A DNA stretch of 12,616 bases from Ignavibacteriales bacterium (lineage in GTDB: Bacteria > Bacteroidota > Ignavibacteria > Ignavibacteriales > Melioribacteraceae). The stretch spans positions 1 through 12,616 of the forward strand of contig JALWSN010000493.1 of NCBI GenBank assembly GCA_027080245.1. Reading direction: 5' to 3'. Under the pieces are notes generated by a model that saw nothing but the letters and a program-made list of their open reading frames with translations, was not told the origin of the DNA and ran no database searches. This document shows positions 1 through 6,057 of this stretch, piece after piece. Every line of letters begins with the position of its first letter. Within the stretch, counting starts at the first letter, position 1. The position numbers and the translations under genes were made by a program.

Positions 1-42
1 TTTAATTACTGCAAATACTTTTTTAAGCAGATTGTTTTTCAC
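1..42 (-). CDS. 5' end of an unidentified gene, cut by the left edge
   Basis: Only 14 codons are visible, reading MKNNLLKKVFAVIK from a GTG start at 42-40. A strong ribosome binding site, GGGAGG (complement of 48-53), lies 5 nt upstream and fixes the start. The Lys-rich beginning followed by hydrophobic residues could be the start of a signal peptide, but too little is present to say so firmly. The gene sits downstream of a sigma-54-like promoter and a structured leader, so its expression is probably tightly controlled. Function cannot be assigned. That this is a real gene start is inferred from the RBS, the open frame and the leader. Confidence 0.6.
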   Translation of the reverse strand, partial: MKNNLLKKVFAVIK

Positions 43-76
43 GTCAACCTCCCAAAAATCAAATTTTCAAAAATCG

Positions 77-154
77 TAGGAGCGTCCAGTGGTAGGGGGA
101 AACCACTCAGGCGCTCCTATTTGTTATCCAGGCGAATGAACCCTCTTAGCCTGG
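77..154 (-). promoter_or_regulatory. Structured 5' leader with two hairpins (candidate regulatory RNA)
   Basis: Read on the minus strand, hairpin A comes first: 149-154 pairs with 128-133 (GCCAGG-type, 6 bp) around a 15-nt loop. Hairpin B follows: 112-119 pairs with 77-84 (8 bp, TAGGAGCG/CGCTCCTA), with a nested 6-bp stem 102-107/88-93 (AGTGGT/ACCACT) and an 8-nt loop. The two loops contain AGGG and CCCT (94-97 and 141-144), which could form a 4-bp kissing interaction. Hairpin B is followed by a U-rich stretch (54-75) and then the RBS at 48-53, so it could act as an attenuator or gate translation. I compared it mentally with the main riboswitch classes and recognised none. Base pairing is seen in the sequence; the regulatory role is inferred. 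Confidence 0.5.
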
Positions 155-172
155 CAAATTTTGTTTGTTTAA

Positions 173-192
173 GTGCCAAAATCGTGCCAAAA
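173..192 (-). promoter_or_regulatory. Sigma-54-like (-24/-12) promoter
   Basis: The minus strand reads TTGGCACGATTTTGGCA, which has the diagnostic GG-N10-GC spacing (GG at 188-187, GC at 176-175). The -24 element TTGGCACG matches the RpoN consensus, and the -12 element is TGGCA instead of TTGCA (one mismatch). The predicted start of transcription is near 163, just before the first hairpin of the leader and about 120 nt before the GTG start at 42. The sequence is also a direct repeat of GTGCCAAAAT with an 11-bp period (173-182, 184-193), so part of the match could arise from the repeat itself. This is a pattern match, not a measured promoter. Confidence 0.5.
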
Positions 193-222
193 TATTCCGC
201 TTAACATTAAAATTAGCAAAAA

Positions 223-236
223 GCTTGATTTCAAGC
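223..236. promoter_or_regulatory. 14-bp palindrome, possible activator site
   Basis: GCTTGATTTCAAGC has perfect 6-bp arms around TT. It lies about 60-73 nt upstream of the predicted sigma-54 start site for the leftmost gene, a position that would suit a DNA-bound activator or integration factor. Only one copy was found, whereas enhancer-binding proteins often use two. The rest of the gap 43-325 is AT-rich and shows no further gene. Confidence 0.3.
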
Positions 237-301
237 CGTATTAAGGTTTTTTAAATAGAAAAATAAAATCGGATTGTTAATTTTTAGAAACGGGGGGAAA
301 C

Positions 302-317
302 GAAACTATAAAGTTTC
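302..317 (-). terminator. Weak hairpin after the histidine kinase stop
   Basis: GAAACT (302-307) and AGTTTC (312-317) form a 6-bp stem with an ATAA loop, 8 nt past the kinase stop codon. On the minus strand it is followed by GTTT and then a C-run rather than a U-run, so it is at best a weak terminator. It might only stabilise the transcript end. Confidence 0.25.
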
Positions 318-325
318 TTTATAAT

Positions 326-2341
326 TTAAAATTTTACGGTTACTTTTGTGCCTGCATTCTTTACGCTAATAATATTTATTTCCATTGCATTTAAATCGCA
401 ATAACGTTTTACCAAAGCCATCCCAAGCCCAACGCCTTCGAATTCCCTCGAGTAGCCCATTTGCTCCTGCGTAAAAGGTTCGAAAATTTTCGGCAAATAT
501 TCTTCGGAAATCCCTTTGCCAGTGTCAATTATCTGAACGGTTAGTCTTTCTTTTTCGTCTCTAAATACCCGAACTTCAACGTAACCTTTCTCCGTAAACT
601 TAATTGCGTTGTCAATTAAATTCAGGAAAACGTAGTAAACGGAATCTTTGTCCGCCTCCACTTCGAAATCCTTGGTTTCAAAGCTCTGAATAAAATTCAA
701 TCCTTTTTGCTGAGCCAAATGAGAATACTGCCTGATAATCGGCTTCAAACATTCCCGGTACAAATCGAATTCCTCGAAACGCAACTGAATATTGCCCGAT
801 TCAATCATCGAAATATTTAAAATCAAATCGATTGTTCTGATTATTCTCTTCGAAGCGTCAATTATTGCGTCTTTGCTTAATCTTACAATCCTGTTGTTGC
901 TTTCAGGCAGCTCTTCAAACAATATTTGCGTAAAATTAATTATTGTGTTCAATGGCGTTCTTATTTCGTGGGATATTCTTGCAAGGAACTCGCTCTTTAA
1001 TTTGTTAGCCTTCTGAGCCTCTTCCTTGGCGTTCCTTAAATCTTTAATCATTTCCTCTTCCTGAGAAACGTCCTGCATTATTCCCACGTAATTCGTAATC
1101 ACCCCGTCGTCGTTTGCTATTGGAAAGGCTACGGTCGACAAAGTTAAAATTTTACCCCGTCTGTTTTTCATTTTTAATTTGCCGAACCAGATGTCCCCGC
1201 CGCGAATTGTTTGAACAAGATTTTGAATTTGTTCGTTTTCAACATCTTCGCTTGAAAAAACCGCAGGCAACTTGCCAATTAACTCTTGCTCGCTCAAACC
1301 GCTAATGCTTGCCAAATTTTTATTTGCGTATTCAATCCTTCCGCCTGAATCGGTCATCATTATTGCAATTGGGCTTTGCTCAATTATTTGAGACAGCTTG
1401 CGGATTTGTAAATTAAGTTCGGTCTCCTTTGTAACGTTCCTTTCGTCCAGGTAAACAAATTCCCTTTCGCCTATTTTCAAACGGTGAGCCATTATCTCCA
1501 CTTTTACAAGCCTACCGTCTTTTGTAACGTGCGTTAAATATTCCCTTCTGCCGTCGGTGTTGATTACGCTCAGAAGTTTTTGCCTTACCTCTTCTTCGTT
1601 ATTTAAATACAACTCGAAAATTCTCTTTCGCAAAATCTCTTCTCGCGGAATGCCGAGCAATGCGCTTGCGGTTCTGTTCGCGTCCTCAATTTTAATTTTG
1701 CCCCCCTCCAAACTTAAAAACAAAATAGCATCTTCGTTAAATTCAAAAAGCAATCTGTACTTGTGCTCGATAACTTCAAGCGCGGTTAACAATCTCTCCT
1801 TTCCCTTGATTTCATTGGCTAAACTCTTATTCAGCGACTCTTCTTCGTCGATTTTTTCCTTAAGAGATTGAACTTCCAATTGCAACTCTTCAACTTTCCT
1901 TAATGCCAAACGTAATTTTTCACCTAATTCTTCCTGTTCCTCGAACTCGTTAAAATTTTCATTGCCCTCCGCCGCATTTTTGTCCTCATTCATTTTTAAC
2001 AGATCATTAATTTCCCGAACCAATCTTTCAGCTTCCGCGGGGAAAACAAAAACTTTTCCAGGTTCTTTTAACCTGTCGAGTTCGGTTAAACTTTCGTCCC
2101 TGTTTTCAACTACAAAAATAGATTCTCCGTGCCCCGCCGGTTTTGCAAATTTTTCTATTTCTCTAAAAATGCTTTCCGAAGCCTCCCCCAAATAAAAAAT
2201 TCTCACAAAAGAATTTTCGTTTTCGTAAAATTCCCGTTTATTCTCAATTGTAATAATATTCTCCCTGGGAAAAGATTCCCTTAAAAAATCTCTTAATTTG
2301 TCAAAACCATCTCCCGATATTTTAACCAAGTGTAAAATCAA
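326..2341 (-). CDS. PAS-domain sensor histidine kinase with degenerate receiver-like N-terminus
   Basis: A 671-residue two-component sensor kinase that autophosphorylates on a histidine and passes the phosphate to a response regulator. No transmembrane segment is evident, so it is probably cytoplasmic. Residues 1-115 alternate strands and helices like a receiver domain, but the strand-3 end (VRIFYLG) lacks the acceptor Asp and strand 5 (VFVFPA) lacks the usual Lys. Residues 130-190 are a charged coiled coil. Two PAS domains follow at about 195-305 and 318-428. The HisKA H-box SHEIRTPLN has His458. The ATPase domain has the N-box NLIDNAIKF (Asn578), G1 DTGKGI (606-611), the F-box region EPFTQ (621-625) and G2 GVGLGMALVK (636-645). 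The start is TTG at 2341, five codons after an in-frame stop (2354-2356). The RBS is a weak G-run, and the first ATG (residue 117) is too late because it would remove the N-terminal domain. No partner regulator is adjacent, so the signal and target are unknown. Confidence 0.9.
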   Translation of the reverse strand: MILHLVKISGDGFDKLRDFLRESFPRENIITIENKREFYENENSFVRIFYLGEASESIFREIEKFAKPAGHGESIFVVENRDESLTELDRLKEPGKVFVFPAEAERLVREINDLLKMNEDKNAAEGNENFNEFEEQEELGEKLRLALRKVEELQLEVQSLKEKIDEEESLNKSLANEIKGKERLLTALEVIEHKYRLLFEFNEDAILFLSLEGGKIKIEDANRTASALLGIPREEILRKRIFELYLNNEEEVRQKLLSVINTDGRREYLTHVTKDGRLVKVEIMAHRLKIGEREFVYLDERNVTKETELNLQIRKLSQIIEQSPIAIMMTDSGGRIEYANKNLASISGLSEQELIGKLPAVFSSEDVENEQIQNLVQTIRGGDIWFGKLKMKNRRGKILTLSTVAFPIANDDGVITNYVGIMQDVSQEEEMIKDLRNAKEEAQKANKLKSEFLARISHEIRTPLNTIINFTQILFEELPESNNRIVRLSKDAIIDASKRIIRTIDLILNISMIESGNIQLRFEEFDLYRECLKPIIRQYSHLAQQKGLNFIQSFETKDFEVEADKDSVYYVFLNLIDNAIKFTEKGYVEVRVFRDEKERLTVQIIDTGKGISEEYLPKIFEPFTQEQMGYSREFEGVGLGMALVKRYCDLNAMEINIISVKNAGTKVTVKF

Positions 2342-2534
2342 TTTTAACCCCGCTTAAAAACAAAACTTCATGCTCCTAATTGCAATTTAACAAAATTTAG
2401 AACAATTACAATACCCAAATTAAATTTGAAAACAATCCGGTCAGCGAAAGAATTATTATTTTAATTAATTGACACAGTTAAAAGAGTAAAAAGTTTAAAT
2501 TGATTCGAAAATTTTCGGTTGGAAATAAAATAGG

Positions 2535-2559
2535 AAGGCGCGCCGAAGCGCGCCTTTTT
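2535..2559 (-). terminator. Intrinsic terminator of the satP-acs operon
   Basis: A perfect 9-bp stem (2535-2543 with 2548-2556) lies 7 nt past the acs stop. On the minus strand the loop is UUCG closed by C-G, the exceptionally stable C(UUCG)G tetraloop. The downstream tract is CCTATTTTATTT, only moderately U-rich. On the plus strand the same stem ends in TTTTT, so it may work in both directions. Confidence 0.75.
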
Positions 2560-2563
2560 AATG

Positions 2564-4594
2564 TTAATCGGCGAGTTTTTTGATTTCTTCCACAACTTGC
2601 GGATTCGCCAAAGTCGTAACGTCGCCGGTATCCTGCTTGTTGGCAATAGCGGCCAGTACGCGCCTCATTATTTTACCGGAACGCGTCTTAGGCATATCGG
2701 GCACAATCCAAACCTTGCCCGGTTTGGCGATTGGTCCGATTTCCTTAGCAAGCGCGTCGCTGACTTTCTTCTGAACTTCTTCGCTTGCCTCGAAGCCCGG
2801 TTTCAATGAGACAAATACGTGCGGCACTTTGCCCTTAATTGCGTCGGCAACAGGAACAACCGCGGCTTCGCCTATTTCCTCAACCAACAGAGCCGCCGAT
2901 TCTAATTCCTTGGTGCCAAGACGGTGACCGGCAACGTTAATAACGTCGTCGATTCTACCAAGAATACGGAAGTAACCGTCCGGAGCCTCTACGGCGCCGT
3001 CGCCTGCAAAGTAAGGCCAATCTCGCCAGTCCTTGCTGTTAGGATCCTTGTTGTACCGCCTGTAGTATTGGTTCAAGAACCTCTCGTCGTCGCCCCAGAT
3101 TGTAAGCATTCTGCCGGGCCATGGATTTCTAATTACAATATTGCCGGCTTTTCCGCTTCCAGCGGGCAACGGGTTTCCGTCGTCGTCCAGAATAGCCGGG
3201 TAAATTCCGGGCATTCCCGGTCCGGCGCTTCCGGGTTTCATCGGGTGAATTGCCGGAACGGTCGAGCAGAGGAATCCGCCCGTTTCCGTTTGCCACCAAG
3301 TGTCCACAATTACGGCTTCTTTCTTGCCCACAACGTTGTAATACCATCTCCAAACTTCCGGCTCGATCGGCTCGCCAACCGTAGTCATGTGTTTGAAGTG
3401 GTAATTGTATTTCGCGGGTTCGTCCGGTCCAACGCGGCGTAACGCGCGAATTGCCGTAGGCGACGTGTGGAAGATGTTCACGTCAAGCTCTTCGGCTACT
3501 CTCCACGGGCGTCCTGCATCAGGGTAAGTTGGTACGCCTTCGAAAATCACCGACGATGCCGCCAACGCCAACGGACCGTAAACAATGTAAGAGTGTCCGG
3601 TAATCCAGCCGATATCCGCCATGCACCAGTAAACGTCTTCGGGATGAATATCCTGGATGTATTTTGAGGTGCCGGTTACGTAAGCCATGTAACCGCCAAT
3701 TGCATGCTGAGCTCCCTTGGGCTTGCCGGTAGTACCCGAAGTGTACATTAAGAACAACGTACCTTCTGCCGGTAATTTTTCAGGTTCAACTCTTGCAAAA
3801 CGGAACTCTTTAATTTTGTCGTTTACAATTACGTCTCTGCCTTCAACAAGAGGGGTTTTAGCGGAATATTTACCGGGATAACGTTGCCATATTAGAACAT
3901 GCTCTACGTGCTGACCTTCTTTCTCAGCTTCGGCAACGGCAATGTCGGCTTTTTCCTTGTGGTCAAGCAAATTGCCGCCGCGATAGTAAGCGTCCATTGT
4001 AATCAATATTTTGCTCTTGGCGTCAACAATTCTGTCCGCGCAAGCTTTGCCGGAAAATCCCGAGAACACCTGCGAGTGAATTACGCCTAAACGTGCGCAA
4101 GCCAGCATCGTAATCGGAAGTTCGGGAACCATCGGCATGTGCAACGTTACAGTATCTCCAGCTTTTAATCCGTAGCTTTTTAGCAGCGCGGCAAATTCGT
4201 TTACCCTGTTGTAAAGTTCCTGGAAAGTAATGTGTTCAATTGGTTCGTCTTCTGGCTCGGGCACAAAATGCAACGCCGCTTTGTTTTTGTATTTCGGCAA
4301 ATGCCTGTCGATGCAATTGTAGCTTGCGTTTATTTTCCCGCCAACAAACCATTTGAAGAAAGGCGGATTTGAATCGTCCAACAGCGTATGCCAATACTCG
4401 TACCAGTCGAGCATATCGGCGTATTCTTTGTAACAATTCGGGAAATTTTCCTCCCCAAAGCGCTCCAAGATGTCCTCGTCGGTCATATTAGCTTGCGCAA
4501 TGAATTTAGTCGAGGGGTAAAAATACTCCTCTTCTTTCCAGTGAACCGCAATTTGCGCTTCGGTAACCTCGTTTTGTTTATTTTCTTCAGCCAT
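2564..4594 (-). CDS. acs: Acetyl-CoA synthetase, AMP-forming
   Basis: Converts acetate, ATP and CoA to acetyl-CoA, AMP and pyrophosphate in the cytoplasm. The 676 residues are close to the usual length of about 650. Seen motifs of the adenylate-forming family: the P-loop YTSGTTGKPKG (284-294); DTWWQTETGG (431-440), whose Trp pair narrows the acyl pocket to acetate-size substrates; AGDGA (530-534); GRIDDVINVAGHRLG (546-560) with hinge Asp549 and the CoA-side loop; and PKTRSGKIMRR (635-645) with catalytic Lys641. This Lys is the site of regulatory acetylation in known Acs enzymes, so post-translational control is possible; the acetylase is not in view. The ATG start has AAGGAG (complement of 4601-4606) 6 nt upstream. 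The gene follows satP by 37 nt on the same strand, consistent with an acetate uptake and activation operon. A propionyl-CoA synthetase is less likely because of the Trp motif and length. Confidence 0.96.
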   Translation of the reverse strand: MAEENKQNEVTEAQIAVHWKEEEYFYPSTKFIAQANMTDEDILERFGEENFPNCYKEYADMLDWYEYWHTLLDDSNPPFFKWFVGGKINASYNCIDRHLPKYKNKAALHFVPEPEDEPIEHITFQELYNRVNEFAALLKSYGLKAGDTVTLHMPMVPELPITMLACARLGVIHSQVFSGFSGKACADRIVDAKSKILITMDAYYRGGNLLDHKEKADIAVAEAEKEGQHVEHVLIWQRYPGKYSAKTPLVEGRDVIVNDKIKEFRFARVEPEKLPAEGTLFLMYTSGTTGKPKGAQHAIGGYMAYVTGTSKYIQDIHPEDVYWCMADIGWITGHSYIVYGPLALAASSVIFEGVPTYPDAGRPWRVAEELDVNIFHTSPTAIRALRRVGPDEPAKYNYHFKHMTTVGEPIEPEVWRWYYNVVGKKEAVIVDTWWQTETGGFLCSTVPAIHPMKPGSAGPGMPGIYPAILDDDGNPLPAGSGKAGNIVIRNPWPGRMLTIWGDDERFLNQYYRRYNKDPNSKDWRDWPYFAGDGAVEAPDGYFRILGRIDDVINVAGHRLGTKELESAALLVEEIGEAAVVPVADAIKGKVPHVFVSLKPGFEASEEVQKKVSDALAKEIGPIAKPGKVWIVPDMPKTRSGKIMRRVLAAIANKQDTGDVTTLANPQVVEEIKKLAD

Positions 4595-4631
4595 GTAAAA
4601 CTCCTTTAATTTTAATTAACAAAAATAATTT

Positions 4632-5204
4632 TTAGCCAATTGGCATAACTGTTTTGCCATAAGTTTCGTTAAGAACTTGAGCTAAAGCTAAATACACAGC
4701 CGACAACCCACAGAAAATGCCTTCCCAGCCAGCAATGGTGCGAACTACTTTACTACCAGTTGCATCTCCTATAGCCAATAGCCAGAATAGAATAAATAAC
4801 GTAAAGAAAACAACTTGTAAGGCTTTGTTGTGTTTTAATGTGGCAATCCACATTACAAATGTAAAGAGTCCCCACATGAATAAGTATGCTACCATTGCTC
4901 CTGAAGTAGCTCCGCTAAACCAATTCCACTTGGGCATTAGAATTAGAAATACTAAAGTTTCCCAGAATAGACCATATGACGTGAATGCCGTAGTTCCGAA
5001 GGTGTTGCCCTTCTTCCACTCCATCCATCCGGCAAAAATTTGAGCCATGCCGCCATAGAATAACCCCATGGCTAAGATCATGCTACCCAATGAAAATATT
5101 CCAGCATTGTGCAAGTTCAATAGGACCGTCGTCATACCGAATCCTAACAGCCCTAACGGCGCCGGATTGGCCGTGGTGTCTACTACGCGAGTTTCTTCTG
5201 CCAT
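4632..5204 (-). CDS. satP: Acetate/succinate permease, AceTr (GPR1/FUN34/YaaH) family
   Basis: An inner-membrane carrier of about six transmembrane helices that takes up acetate, in known relatives with protons. The 190 residues match SatP of E. coli in length. The family signature NPAPLGLLGFG is at 13-23, the conserved GNTFGTTAFTSYGLFW stretch at about 66-81, and the tail NETYGKTVMPIG has the typical NExYGxTxxPIG form. The start is well fixed: ATG at 5204-5202 with AGGAGG (complement of 5210-5215) 5 nt upstream. It is the first gene of the operon with acs, so imported acetate is activated at once. The family also carries succinate and related acids, and the exact substrate range cannot be read from sequence. 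No ActP/SSS acetate symporter is present in the window. Confidence 0.93.
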   Translation of the reverse strand: MAEETRVVDTTANPAPLGLLGFGMTTVLLNLHNAGIFSLGSMILAMGLFYGGMAQIFAGWMEWKKGNTFGTTAFTSYGLFWETLVFLILMPKWNWFSGATSGAMVAYLFMWGLFTFVMWIATLKHNKALQVVFFTLFILFWLLAIGDATGSKVVRTIAGWEGIFCGLSAVYLALAQVLNETYGKTVMPIG

Positions 5205-5842
5205 ATTTACCTCCTAAAATTTTTGTTGATGGTTAATTGTGTGTTGTTTGTTGGTGAGTTAAGGAAAATGCAACTGAATAGTTACAACAGAATGATTAAG
5301 TAGTTTGTTTGTATTTATTGTGACTCTGGGGTTTTCCGGTAGGTTTTTTTTACGATGCAGAATACTGCAATACCATCGCAAATGAAATTTGCTTTCGTGA
5401 TATGATTCTTGCTTGTGTAGCAATTCTCTTATTTGGCTCTGATTTATTTAATGAACTATTAGTTTCTACTCACATCGTAAACGTCAGCCTAACATAGTTC
5501 ACCGCGTCGTTCCCTAAGCGCAGTATTATTTTTAATTAAGATTTCTTTTTCAGATTAAGAAAAGCCAAATTGATATTGCATTGATTTGTCTTAAGATAGC
5601 CATTCGTCAGAAAGAACTTAACAAAACTTTTAAAAAATTTGTTTTATAATAACAATTTTTTACTCAATTGTCAAGCCGTTAAATTTAAATTTTTTCGCTA
5701 AAATATGACATTTTGGCTTATTTTAGCCTTGTTTTTACTCCTTAATTTCGAATCTTTTCCTGATTATTTTCCGTAACTAACCTCGCAGAAACTAATGCCG
5801 CTTGGCTTTGTAAGCAAATTTACCGAATTATTTTTAGCAAAT
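5205..5842. other. Non-coding gap upstream of satP
   Basis: No credible gene is seen. The AT-rich DNA should hold the promoter of satP-acs, but I cannot pick a convincing -10/-35 or sigma-54 element. Near 5353-5392 there are overlapping small hairpins on either strand: CGATG/CATCG (5353-5357/5374-5378), GCAG/CTGC (5357-5360/5365-5368) and GCAAAT/ATTTGC (5378-5383/5387-5392). These may be part of a leader or an operator. Confidence 0.5.
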
Positions 5843-5879
5843 TTTGTCATTGACAAATATTTTCAACCCTTGACGTCAA
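5843..5879. promoter_or_regulatory. Two adjacent palindromes, possible operator
   Basis: TTTGTCATTGACAAA (5843-5857) has perfect 7-bp arms around one base, and TTGACGTCAA (5870-5879) is a perfect 10-bp palindrome. Both share TTGAC half-sites, 20 bp apart (5850 and 5870), about two helical turns. They lie just beyond the terminator of the surface-protein gene and some 640 bp upstream of satP, so the target promoter is unclear. The regulator is not recognised. Confidence 0.3.
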
Positions 5880-5896
5880 CTAATTTCTAATTTCTA

Positions 5897-5957
5897 ATTA
5901 AAAAAGGACGAGTTCCCCGTTAACCCCCAGCCAAAAGTTAACTTGGTAAACTCGCCC
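5897..5957 (-). terminator. Probable intrinsic terminator of the surface-protein gene
   Basis: On the minus strand 5949-5954 pairs with 5909-5914 (CGAGTT/AACTCG), extended by two G-C pairs after a mismatch, with an inner GTTAAC/GTTAAC stem (5937-5942/5919-5924). It is followed by a run of T residues (complement of 5897-5905), the standard layout of a Rho-independent terminator. It starts about 100 nt after the stop codon at 6058. Confidence 0.65.
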
Positions 5958-6012
5958 CTGTTGAAGGAACTGAGAATTTACTCTCTCCGGAAAGTCAATT
6001 TTTCAAATAAAG

Positions 6013-6046
6013 TGGGAATCCCCCCACAAAAGCGGGCAGATTCCCA
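6013..6046 (-). terminator. Hairpin directly after the surface-protein stop
   Basis: TGGGAATC (6013-6020) pairs perfectly with GATTCCCA (6039-6046), 11 nt past the stop codon, and the loop has a C-run and GGG that may pair further. The tract that follows on the minus strand (CTTTATTTG) is only partly U-rich. It may protect the mRNA 3' end or act with the stronger terminator at 5897-5957. Confidence 0.45.
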
Positions 6047-6057
6047 ACTCCAATTTA

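Noticed and set aside
77..154. Leader as a known riboswitch (cobalamin, c-di-GMP, TPP, SAM, fluoride, guanidine)
   Set aside because: The conserved core sequences of these classes were not found on either strand.
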